From an uncultured Bacteroidota bacterium (lineage in GTDB: Bacteria > Bacteroidota > Bacteroidia > Bacteroidales > UBA12077): a DNA stretch of 64,000 nt. A program made the position numbers and the translations under genes. The stretch is from positions 160,626 to 224,625 of the forward strand of contig CAJXLK010000001.1 of assembly GCA_913055635.1 (NCBI GenBank). Direction: 5' to 3'. Within the stretch, counting starts at the first letter, position 1, and every line of letters starts with the position of its first letter. Below, piece after piece: positions 18,965-27,576 of this stretch. The notes under the pieces were generated by a model. It searched no databases and had not been told where the DNA came from. It was given only the letters and a program-made list of their open reading frames with translations.

Positions 18965-20080
18965 ATGAAAATCGGTATACTGAAGGAAAACAATGGTGAC
19001 AAGCGGGTGGCTGTTTTGCCAGCCAATGTTGAGACATTGCGCAAGATGCAGGTCACGGTATTGGTTGAGCAGGGGGCCGGTTGGCAAGCCTACATTGCTG
19101 ACCGGTATTATCAGGAAGCCGGGGCTGAGATCAGGCAGGCAGAAAAGATCAGGCAGGAAGCGGATTTGTTGATTCGCATCAATCCCTTCACCCGGGAAGA
19201 GCTTCAGCAACTGGGTGAGGGGAAGGTATTGCTTTCGCTGATCAATCCCCTGAGCAACAAACAAGTTGTTGAGGGAGCGGCCAGGCAGGGGGTGACCACC
19301 ATCAGCCTGGATATGATCCCGCGGAGCACCCGGGCACAGGCGATGGATGTGCTCTCGTCCATGGCTACTACTGCGGGGTATAAGGCAGTTTTGGAGGCAG
19401 CCAACAACCTGCCCAGCTTTTTCCCCATGTTCATGACCGCTGCCGGGACCATTCGACCGGCCAAAGTGCTTGTGTTGGGTGCCGGGGTTGCCGGTTTGCA
19501 GGCGATTGCCACGGCCCGTAAGCTGGGTGGGGTAGTCGAGGCTTTTGATGTCCGCACTGCCGTCAAAGAAGAGGTGGAGAGCCTGGGGGGTAAATTCATT
19601 GAGGTGGAAGGGGCCGCTGATGCCCAGGACAGCAGTGGATACGCCACTGAACAGAGTGATGATTACAAAAGGAAACAGCAGCAGTTGATTCATGATCATG
19701 CCCTTAAATCGGACGTGATCATTACCACCGCCCAGATTCCAGGCAAAAAAGCCCCACTGTTGCTGAAGAAAGAGACGGTAGAGCAAATGCGGGCCGGAAG
19801 TGTGGTTGTTGACCTGGCGGCTGCTTCGGGCGGAAACTGTGAGCTTACCGAAAACAGCCGCATAATCAACCATCAGGGAATCACCATCATCGGTAATTCC
19901 AATTACCCCTCCGAATTGCCGGCCGATGCCAGTAAAATGTTCGGCAACAATTTGGTGAATTTTCTCAAACTGATCATTGATTCACAGGGAAATATGAATT
20001 TGAACTTTGATGATGATATTGTCAAAAATGCCACCATCACCCATAACCATGATATCATCAACGACCGGTTTAAATCATAA
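18965..20080 (+). CDS. pntAA: NAD(P) transhydrogenase alpha subunit, part 1
   Basis: MKIGILKENNGDKRVAVLPANVE, VLVLGAGVAGLQAIATARKLGGVVEAFDVR. Confidence 0.92.
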   Translation: MKIGILKENNGDKRVAVLPANVETLRKMQVTVLVEQGAGWQAYIADRYYQEAGAEIRQAEKIRQEADLLIRINPFTREELQQLGEGKVLLSLINPLSNKQVVEGAARQGVTTISLDMIPRSTRAQAMDVLSSMATTAGYKAVLEAANNLPSFFPMFMTAAGTIRPAKVLVLGAGVAGLQAIATARKLGGVVEAFDVRTAVKEEVESLGGKFIEVEGAADAQDSSGYATEQSDDYKRKQQQLIHDHALKSDVIITTAQIPGKKAPLLLKKETVEQMRAGSVVVDLAAASGGNCELTENSRIINHQGITIIGNSNYPSELPADASKMFGNNLVNFLKLIIDSQGNMNLNFDDDIVKNATITHNHDIINDRFKS

Positions 20081-20230
20081 CCCCGCTTAGCGGGGTCTCC
20101 CCGGCCCAACCCCCGCTTGCCCAACCCCCGCTTAGCGGGGTCCGATTTTTTATACCCCCGCTTAGCGGGGTCAGGTTCGGGGTCAGATTTCTTGAACCCC
20201 GCTAAGCGGGGTCGAAAAAAGCGGGGTCGA
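20080..20230. repeat. Palindromic repeat cluster B within the pnt operon
   Basis: Full elements at 20080-20096, about 20124-20141, 20154-20171 (TTAG), 20196-20212 (TAAG); half copies near 20109-20118 and 20221-20228. Confidence 0.9.
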
Positions 20231-20262
20231 AAAAATGTCGAATGCCATACAATTTGGAGCTT

Positions 20263-20571
20263 ATGGAAAGCATACTGGAATTTATTTACCTGCACCGTGA
20301 AATCATTTTCATTTTGATTCTTTCGGTCTTTTTGGGCGTTGAAGTCATATCCAACGTCCCTTCCGTGCTGCACACCCCACTGATGTCGGGTGCCAACGCC
20401 ATACACGGGGTGGTTATTATTGGTGCCATTATTGTGATGGGCCATGCCGAAACCACCCTTGCCCTGATACTGGGTTTCGTTGCGGTGGTGCTTGGCACCC
20501 TGAACGTAGTCGGGGGCTTTGTGGTGACCGACAGGATGTTAAGTATGTTTAACAAAAAACAAAAACAATAG
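20263..20571 (+). CDS. pntAB: NAD(P) transhydrogenase alpha subunit, membrane part 2
   Basis: Three-TM small protein with SVFLGVEVISNVPSVLHTPLMSGANAIHGVV; Met at 20263 is the likelier start within ORF 20242..20571. Confidence 0.9.
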   Translation: MESILEFIYLHREIIFILILSVFLGVEVISNVPSVLHTPLMSGANAIHGVVIIGAIIVMGHAETTLALILGFVAVVLGTLNVVGGFVVTDRMLSMFNKKQKQ

Positions 20572-20580
20572 CCTTTCAAT

Positions 20581-22038
20581 ATGGATGAAGTGATTAAAGC
20601 CGAGGAATTGTTTTCTTTTACCCTGGGTGAATCCATCCTGGAGATCACCTATATCATTGCTTCGGTTCTGTTTATTGTAGGACTGAAAAAGCTCAGTCAC
20701 CCCGATACGGCGCGTCGCGGTAATATATGGGCTGCAACGGGAATGGCCCTGGCCATTGTTTCAACCCTGGTTTTTCACAAACAGGATGGCGAGCACATCC
20801 ACAATATTGGGTGGATTGTAGCTGCCATTGCAACCGGCACGCTGATCGGGACATTGATTGCCCGGCGGGTTCAGATGACCGCCATGCCCCAGTTGGTCTC
20901 GTTTTTTAATGGAATGGGCGGAGCAGCCGCTGCCCTGATTTCTTTGATGGAATTTCCCCATATCAGCCCGGATCTGATCCGGGCTCATGGGATGTTCAAC
21001 GGCCAGGTACTGGTCATTTTGCTGGGCCTGATGATCGGCAGCGTCTCCTTTTCAGGTTCGATGATCGCTTATGGCAAGCTGGACGGGAAAATTTCTGATA
21101 TCCGTTCGGGTTTGCTGCGCATCGTCAATATGGCTTTGTTGGTTTTGCTGGTGGCTTTCATTGTTTACATTATGAGCCTGGGAGCGGTTGAGCCAGCCAG
21201 TGTGATGCCTTTGCTTTATGCTTTTCTTGCCATTTCCCTTTTATATGGAATTTCTTTTGTGATGCCCATTGGCGGGGCCGATATGCCGGTGGTGATTTCC
21301 CTGCTGAACTCCTTTACAGGGGTGGCAGCTGCCATGGGCGGATTTCTTTACAACAACCAGGTGATGCTTACCGGGGGTATTTTGGTGGGATCGGCCGGTA
21401 CCATCCTGACCATCCTGATGTGTAAGGCGATGAACCGGTCGTTGTCCAATGTCATCCTGGGTGCTTTCGGGGGAAGCAAGGCCGATGATTCCGGTGAAGC
21501 AGGCCAGATCAAGGAGATCGGCATCAGCGATGCCGCCGTCCTGCTCAATTATTCCCCTAAGGTTTTGATTATTCCCGGCTATGGCCTTGCAGTGGCCCAG
21601 GCTCAGATGCTTACCCGGGAGGTGGATCATAAACTGGGGCAAAACGGGGTGGAGGTTCACTATGCCATCCATCCGGTGGCCGGTAGAATGCCCGGGCATA
21701 TGAACGTGCTGCTGGCCGAAGCCGATATCCCTTATGATAAGCTTCTGGAGAGTGAGGAAGCCAATGAACAAATGCAGGATGTTGACCTAGCGGTGGTGAT
21801 CGGTGCCAATGATGTGGTCAATCCCGCCGCGGAAGAGGATCCTTCCAGTCCCATTGCCGGAATGCCCATCCTGCAGGCCTACAAAGCCAAAAACATCATC
21901 GTTATGAAACGGGGAATGGGACTGGGTTACGCCGGGATTGAAAACAAACTCTTTTACAACGATAAAACCCGGATGCTTTTTGGAAATGCCAAGGAGAGCC
22001 TTCAACAGGTGCTCAACGAAATCAAAAATATGGACTGA
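20581..22038 (+). CDS. pntB: NAD(P) transhydrogenase beta subunit
   Basis: IPGYGLAVAQAQ, VHYAIHPVAGRMPGHMNVLLAEADIPYD, VVIGANDVVNPAAEEDPSSPIAGMPIL. Confidence 0.95.
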   Translation: MDEVIKAEELFSFTLGESILEITYIIASVLFIVGLKKLSHPDTARRGNIWAATGMALAIVSTLVFHKQDGEHIHNIGWIVAAIATGTLIGTLIARRVQMTAMPQLVSFFNGMGGAAAALISLMEFPHISPDLIRAHGMFNGQVLVILLGLMIGSVSFSGSMIAYGKLDGKISDIRSGLLRIVNMALLVLLVAFIVYIMSLGAVEPASVMPLLYAFLAISLLYGISFVMPIGGADMPVVISLLNSFTGVAAAMGGFLYNNQVMLTGGILVGSAGTILTILMCKAMNRSLSNVILGAFGGSKADDSGEAGQIKEIGISDAAVLLNYSPKVLIIPGYGLAVAQAQMLTREVDHKLGQNGVEVHYAIHPVAGRMPGHMNVLLAEADIPYDKLLESEEANEQMQDVDLAVVIGANDVVNPAAEEDPSSPIAGMPILQAYKAKNIIVMKRGMGLGYAGIENKLFYNDKTRMLFGNAKESLQQVLNEIKNMD

Positions 22039-22240
22039 CGGGATCCATCACAGATCCAAGAGATTAAAATATGGACTGATGGGGATCCATCACAGATCCA
22101 AGAGATTAAAATATGGACTGATGGGATCCATCACAGATCCAAAAGATTAGAATATGGACTGATGGGATCCATCACAGATCCAAAAGATTAGAATATGGAC
22201 TGACGGTATCCCACGCCTGCTCCAAGATGTAAGAATATGG
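22028..22240. repeat. 41-bp tandem array (about 5 copies) overlapping the pntB stop codon
   Basis: ATATGGACTGA(c/t)GGGATCCATCACAGATCCAA(g/a)AGATTA(a/g)A starts at 22028, 22069, 22111, 22152, 22193, with a degenerate copy at 22235. Confidence 0.92.
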
Positions 22241-22404
22241 ATTGACGGGGGTGGATCATTGCTCCAAAGGATAAAAGACATGGATTGCCATCAGTAGTGT
22301 TGCTGATGTTATCATCTTCGGTTGAGTTTTTTACCGGCAGCCGGACAACGAGGCGGTAAATTCTTTAAATTTGCGGTTGCATGAATGCTTAAAAGGCCCT
22401 GAAG

Positions 22405-23166
22405 ATGAATCAAGAACACATCAAGCAAGCCGCCGAATGGATAGCCCGCTCCTCCTACAATGTTGGTTTTACGGGGGCAGGCATTAGTGTGGAAAGTGGC
22501 ATCCCGCCTTTCCGGGGGGAAAACGGGTTATGGAACAAATATGACCCGGGCATTCTGGATCTGGACTACTTCTACAACAATCCCGAACATGCCTGGAGCG
22601 TGATCAAAACCATTTTTTTTGATTCTTTTGGCAGTGCCGAACCCAACCTGGGCCACAAGAAGCTGGCTGAGCTTGAAGAGATGGGCCTTGTTGAATCGGT
22701 GATCACCCAGAACATCGATAACTTGCATCAGGAAGCCGGAAGCCGCAATGTTTATGAGTTCCACGGCAATTCCAGGAGGCTGGTGTGCCAGAAATGCGGG
22801 CAAACCTACCAGGTGAGCGATAAGATGCTGGAGCATGTTCCCCCGCGATGTGAAAAGTGTGGAGCCGTCCTGAAGCCGGATTTTATTTTTTTCGGTGAAG
22901 GCATTCCGCAGGGGGCCCACCAGAAATCGATCGAAGCCGCTCAAAACAGCGATATTTTTCTGGTGATTGGTACCACCGGCGAGATCATGCCTGCATCGAT
23001 GATTCCGCAATTGGCCAAAGAAAATGGCGTGAAGATCATAGAGATCAATCCCAACCGGAGCCTTTTCACCACATCCATCACCGACATCTTCCTGCAGGGG
23101 AAGGCAACGGAGGTTATGGATGCATTGGTCGGGGAAATACGGAATTTGACAACGACTAAAGCCTAA
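22405..23166 (+). CDS. SIR2-family NAD-dependent protein deacylase
   Basis: GFTGAGISVESGIPPFRG, ITQNIDNLHQEAGSRNVYEFHGN, zinc-binding CQKCG/CEKCG, VIGTTGEIMPAS. Confidence 0.93.
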   Translation: MNQEHIKQAAEWIARSSYNVGFTGAGISVESGIPPFRGENGLWNKYDPGILDLDYFYNNPEHAWSVIKTIFFDSFGSAEPNLGHKKLAELEEMGLVESVITQNIDNLHQEAGSRNVYEFHGNSRRLVCQKCGQTYQVSDKMLEHVPPRCEKCGAVLKPDFIFFGEGIPQGAHQKSIEAAQNSDIFLVIGTTGEIMPASMIPQLAKENGVKIIEINPNRSLFTTSITDIFLQGKATEVMDALVGEIRNLTTTKA

Positions 23167-23169
23167 ACC

Positions 23170-23379
23170 ATGGAATTTGAACTGCCTGCTGGTAGCGAAT
23201 ACATTGAACTGATCAAATTGCTGAAGGCAACCGACATAGCCCCGTCCGGGGCCCAGGCCAAGCAGATGGTTGAGCAAGGCCATGTGCTGGTCAATGGAGC
23301 CCAGGAGTCCCGTAAACGGGCTAAATTGAGGCGCGGCACCGAAGTGCAGGTTTTTGACACGTTCATCACCATTCAATGA
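23170..23379 (+). CDS. S4-domain RNA-binding protein (YbcJ/YaaA-like)
   Basis: LIKLLKATDIAPSGAQAKQMVEQGHVLVNGAQESRKRAKLRRG S4 motif. Confidence 0.85.
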   Translation: MEFELPAGSEYIELIKLLKATDIAPSGAQAKQMVEQGHVLVNGAQESRKRAKLRRGTEVQVFDTFITIQ

Positions 23380-23453
23380 CCGGGCCCGGCCGTGGCTTCC
23401 CTGCGGCCTATATTTCCTGATGGCTGCAAGCTCTTCGATAGGCAGTGTGGCCG

Positions 23454-23675
23454 CCGGGCTTGAGTTTGTTTTATTTTACCCTTAACTGCCTAATTCTGTC
23501 TCATGTCCTGGCTAAACCGCAGGGCTTCAGTTGAATGTATTCCATCCTTAGCTGACCCATCCGATCCGATGTTTTGGTTAAACCGCAGAGCTTGATTTGG
23601 ACCTATTTTACCCTGGGCTGACTGATTCTATCTGCTGTTCGGTCTGAACCACAGGGCTTCAGTTTATTGGACTGT
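23454..23675. repeat. 66-bp-period degenerate tandem array, about 3.5 copies
   Basis: Landmarks taaaccgcagggctt/taaaccgcagagctt/tgaaccacagggctt at 23513, 23579, 23645; preceding unit gccgggctt aligned 66 bp earlier. Confidence 0.75.
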
Positions 23676-23762
23676 CCCCCCATCCATTACCATTACTGGG
23701 AATTTTCCGGGAAAAATTTAAGTGATCATAGTTGCGAAAGGAATGCAAAGTTGTCGCAGTGG

Positions 23763-24524
23763 TTAGGTGCCCCTGTTTATTTCGTACAGAAGCTGCCTGA
23801 TTTGTTGAACCATTTGCTGGTAATGAGATCCTTCCCAGTAGACCTTGCCGCATTGGCGGCATCGATAAAACCGATCATAATATTTTTTGGTTCCTTCCAG
23901 CAGGAAAGGGGCAACCTGTTGTTTGTCAACCTGCTCAATGGTTCCGTTGCATTCCATACAGCGCGAGAAGAGGCGAATCTGATCTTTCAGGTCGAATCGC
24001 TGAATGACCTCGCGCAGCTGCTGGCCGGGGTTATCTGAGCGGAGCCAGTACCCATGCTGGACGGTTGAATATTTCAAAATCCCTATATCCCGTGTGAGGA
24101 TGATGCGGTTTTGCTGGCCCGACATTTCAACGATGGTGTGGTCTTCATAGCGGTTGTCATATAAAGTGTCAAAGCCGCACAATCGAAGGTAGCGGGCCAG
24201 CTTGCCCAGGTGGACATCCAAAACAAACCGGGTTTGCCTCAACGGCCTGTCTTTTAATTTTGATAGGGAAGATATATCCAGCGATTCAAATTTTGGATAC
24301 ACCGATATCCGGTCTCCGTGTTTGATACGATCCTTAAATGCGGCGGATATTCCGTTGACCAGAATCAAGTCCACTTCTGTATGGGGTACACCAAACGATT
24401 CAATCACATCTTTAACCGAGGGATTGTTATAAAAATAAATTTCCAGTTCCTTCTTTCTCCGGTCAGCTGCCAGAAAATCGTTCAATTCTTCGTAGAAGCG
24501 GATGGTTGCTTTTTTTTCAGCCAT
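23763..24524 (-). CDS. Mut7-C RNase (PIN-like) protein with N-terminal ubiquitin-like beta-grasp domain and zinc ribbon
   Basis: RFVLDVHLGKLARYLRLCGFDTLYDN, ILTRDIGIL, CMECNG...CRQCGKVYWEGSHY; ThiS/MoaD-like N-terminus. Confidence 0.85.
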   Translation of the reverse strand: MAEKKATIRFYEELNDFLAADRRKKELEIYFYNNPSVKDVIESFGVPHTEVDLILVNGISAAFKDRIKHGDRISVYPKFESLDISSLSKLKDRPLRQTRFVLDVHLGKLARYLRLCGFDTLYDNRYEDHTIVEMSGQQNRIILTRDIGILKYSTVQHGYWLRSDNPGQQLREVIQRFDLKDQIRLFSRCMECNGTIEQVDKQQVAPFLLEGTKKYYDRFYRCRQCGKVYWEGSHYQQMVQQIRQLLYEINRGT

Positions 24525-24711
24525 AGCTTAAATATTTTCTGTCCGAACTATTGGATTGCCACCGGGCCTGCGTGGGACAATGATCGATCAACCTGCCTAT
24601 CTTCTGCGGCACATATGTTAAATAACAACCTGATAAAGGTTATTTTTTGAGGGATATCATTTCTCAAATTTGATGAATATAGGTAGTTTTGCATAAAAAA
24701 TCAACCGATCT

Positions 24712-25137
24712 ATGAATCCATCACATATTGAGCACATTGGAATAGCAGTCAGAAACCTGGATGATTCGATCCAGTTTTATGAAAAGGTGTTGGGGCTTCA
24801 ATGCTACAACATCGAGGAAGTAAAAGATCAGAAGGTACGCACGGCCTTTTTTCAGGTGGGCGACACCAAGATCGAGTTGCTGGAGAGCACCGAAGAGGAT
24901 GGCCCCATCAGCAAGTACATTGAGAAGAAAGGGGAGGGGGTTCATCACATAGCCTTTGCTGTTGAAAATATTGAAGAGAAGTTGCGGATTGCTCAAGACA
25001 ACGGGGTAAGGCTGATAGACAAGGAGCCCCGCAAGGGGGCTGAAGGCCTGGACATTGCCTTCCTTCATCCCAAATCCACCCATGGGGTGTTAACGGAACT
25101 TTGTGAGGATAAAACCAAACGCCGAATCAATTCATAA
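24712..25137 (+). CDS. mce: Methylmalonyl-CoA epimerase
   Basis: [55 protein letters not shown]; upstream of carboxyltransferase gene. Confidence 0.92.
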   Translation: MNPSHIEHIGIAVRNLDDSIQFYEKVLGLQCYNIEEVKDQKVRTAFFQVGDTKIELLESTEEDGPISKYIEKKGEGVHHIAFAVENIEEKLRIAQDNGVRLIDKEPRKGAEGLDIAFLHPKSTHGVLTELCEDKTKRRINS

Positions 25138-25145
25138 ACTGTACG

Positions 25146-26705
25146 ATGAGCAAACAAGACAAAATAAAAAAGCTGATTGATTCCAGAGCCGAAGCCAAGA
25201 TGGGCGGCGGCGAGAAAAGGATCAAGGCCCAGCATGACAAAGGCAAACTCACTGCCCGCGAGCGGATTGAGATTCTCCTGGATGAGGGGAGTTTTGAGGA
25301 GTTTGACATGTTCGTCACCCACCGGTCCACCAATTTTGGGATGGACAAGAAGAAGATCCTGGGCGACGGGGTAGTCACCGGCACCGGCACCGTAGACGGG
25401 CGGGTGGTTTACGTTTTTTCCCAGGATTTCACTGTTTTTGGCGGTTCGCTTTCTGAGATGTTTGCCCAGAAGATCACCAAGGTGATGGACATGGCCATGA
25501 AGGTAGGGGCCCCTGTGATTGGCATCAATGACAGCGGGGGAGCCCGTATCCAGGAAGGAGTAACCAGTTTGGCCGGTTATGCTGAGATTTTTGAGCGCAA
25601 CATCCTTGCCTCGGGTGTCATTCCTCAAATATCGGCTGTTTTTGGACCCTGTGCCGGCGGTGCCGTTTATTCGCCGTCGCTGACCGATTTTGTGATGATG
25701 ACCGAGGAAACGAGTTACATGTTTGTCACCGGCCCCAAGGTGGTCAAGACCGTCACCGGTGAAGAGATCTCCGTCTCTGATCTGGGCGGGGCTGATGTGC
25801 ACGCTTCCAAGTCGGGGGTTTCTCACTTTAAGGCCGAAGACGAAGAGGAGGGGCTGCTGTTAATCCGCAAATTACTCAGCTATTTGCCCGCCAACAACCT
25901 GGAAGAGCCCCCGCTGACTGAAAATGATGATCCCATTGATCGCCTGGATGACAAGCTTAATGAGATCATTCCGGAGAATCCCAACGAGCCCTACGATGTC
26001 AAAGAAATTCTCCACAGTCTGGTGGATTATGAAGAGTTTTTGGAGATTCACCGCCATTATGCCAAGAACATTGTCATTGGTTTTGGGCGGTTCGACGGGA
26101 TGCCGGTAGGCATTGTGGCCAATCAGCCCAATTACCTGGCGGGTGTCCTCGACATTGATGCTTCCCGCAAGGCGGCCCGCTTCGTTCGCTTCTGCGATGC
26201 CTTTAATATTCCGCTGGTTACCCTGGTGGATGTTCCGGGTTTCCTTCCGGGCAGCAATCAAGAATATGGCGGTATCATCAATCACGGGGCCAAATTGATG
26301 TTTGCCTACGGGGAGGCGACGGTTCCCAAGATCACCATTACCCTGCGCAAGTCATACGGTGGGGCCCATGATGTAATGAGCAGCAAGCAGTTGCGTGGAG
26401 ACATGAATTATGCCTGGCCCACGGCTGAAATTGCCGTGATGGGGGCCCGCGGTGCTGTTGAAGTACTCTATGGCAAAGATTTGAAGGAGATAGAAGATGA
26501 GGAGGAAAAAGAAAAATTCATTCAGGAGAAGGAGGAAGAATACCGCGAGTACTTTGCCAATCCCTACCAGGCAGCGAGTCTGGGTTATATTGATGACATC
26601 ATTGAACCCAGGAATTCCCGCTTTAGGATTATCCGGGCCCTGCAGACCCTTGGAACCAAAAAGGATGTGAACCCGGCCAAGAAACATTCGAATTTGCCAT
26701 TGTAA
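25146..26705 (+). CDS. Acyl-CoA carboxylase / methylmalonyl-CoA decarboxylase carboxyltransferase subunit
   Basis: Carboxyltransferase motifs [56 protein letters not shown]. Confidence 0.93.
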   Translation: MSKQDKIKKLIDSRAEAKMGGGEKRIKAQHDKGKLTARERIEILLDEGSFEEFDMFVTHRSTNFGMDKKKILGDGVVTGTGTVDGRVVYVFSQDFTVFGGSLSEMFAQKITKVMDMAMKVGAPVIGINDSGGARIQEGVTSLAGYAEIFERNILASGVIPQISAVFGPCAGGAVYSPSLTDFVMMTEETSYMFVTGPKVVKTVTGEEISVSDLGGADVHASKSGVSHFKAEDEEEGLLLIRKLLSYLPANNLEEPPLTENDDPIDRLDDKLNEIIPENPNEPYDVKEILHSLVDYEEFLEIHRHYAKNIVIGFGRFDGMPVGIVANQPNYLAGVLDIDASRKAARFVRFCDAFNIPLVTLVDVPGFLPGSNQEYGGIINHGAKLMFAYGEATVPKITITLRKSYGGAHDVMSSKQLRGDMNYAWPTAEIAVMGARGAVEVLYGKDLKEIEDEEEKEKFIQEKEEEYREYFANPYQAASLGYIDDIIEPRNSRFRIIRALQTLGTKKDVNPAKKHSNLPL

Positions 26706-26724
26706 CATTTAAGATGCATACATT

Positions 26725-27108
26725 ATGATTTGGTGGATTAGCGACATCAATTTTGACATCACCCAGATATACGGCCAGGGCGTAACCATTGCCGTGGTAG
26801 GCTATGTGATCGTCTTTATGGCCCTGGTATTGTCATTCGCCTTGTTTTCAAATGTTCCCCGAATCCTCTACTACCGCACCCGAAAGGAGATGAAGAAGAA
26901 GCGGAAACAGGAACAAAAGCAGGTAGACGATGAGGTGCAAATGCCGGCCGAAGTGACGGCAGCCATCGCAACAGCCCTTTATTTACATTATAACGAACTC
27001 CATGATCCTGAAAGCAATATCATTACCATTCAACGGGTTAGAAAACGCTATTCACCCTGGAGTTCCAAAATTTACGGATTAAGAAAGTGGCCTCATAAAA
27101 CCTTCTAA
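26725..27108 (+). CDS. OadG-family small membrane subunit
   Basis: Single TM helix followed by charged region, located between carboxyltransferase and biotin carrier genes. Confidence 0.8.
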   Translation: MIWWISDINFDITQIYGQGVTIAVVGYVIVFMALVLSFALFSNVPRILYYRTRKEMKKKRKQEQKQVDDEVQMPAEVTAAIATALYLHYNELHDPESNIITIQRVRKRYSPWSSKIYGLRKWPHKTF

Positions 27109-27122
27109 CAAGCCGATCAACA

Positions 27123-27551
27123 ATGAAAAAGTTTAAGTTTAAAATACGCGGTAATACCTACGAGGTTGAAATTAAGGATTTTGAAGACAATATTGCTCAG
27201 ATCGAAGTCAACGGTACCCAATATGAAGTAGAGGTTGAACAGAAAGAATCAGCCCGTTCGAAAACCCCGAAACTGGTCCGTTCACAGGTACAGACCAAAC
27301 GCAGCGACAGCAAGATCAAGAAAACCGTCAGCAGCAAGGTTAGTTCCGTTAAAGCCCCCTTACCGGGCAATATTTTCAAGATCCTGGTGCAAGTGGGCGA
27401 TGAAGTTAAAAAAGGTGATAAGATCATGATCATGGAAGCCATGAAGATGGAGAACAATGTACTGGCTGATAAAGACGGGAAAATAAAAAGCATTAAGGTG
27501 AAAGAAGGCGATTCAGTCCTTCAGAATGACGTTTTGGCTGAAATCGAATAA
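27123..27551 (+). CDS. Biotin/lipoyl-attachment carrier protein
   Basis: MIMEAMKMENNVLADKDG biotinyl-lysine motif. Confidence 0.92.
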   Translation: MKKFKFKIRGNTYEVEIKDFEDNIAQIEVNGTQYEVEVEQKESARSKTPKLVRSQVQTKRSDSKIKKTVSSKVSSVKAPLPGNIFKILVQVGDEVKKGDKIMIMEAMKMENNVLADKDGKIKSIKVKEGDSVLQNDVLAEIE

Positions 27552-27576
27552 TTCATCTCAAACCAACCATTTTATC

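Noticed and set aside
18872-19873. 333-aa minus-strand ORF opposite pntAA
   Set aside because: Overlaps the unmistakable PntAA coding sequence; antisense artefact.
19903-20445. Minus-strand ORF with repeated DPAKRG peptides
   Set aside because: Produced by translating palindrome cluster B and flanking antisense DNA.
22528-23376. 282-aa minus-strand ORF opposite the sirtuin and S4 genes
   Set aside because: Spans two well-supported plus-strand genes; no family features.
24660-24697. Possible TTTG/TAGTTTTG promoter before mce
   Set aside because: Elements are individually good but the spacer is only about 12 bp, shorter than the expected 17-23.
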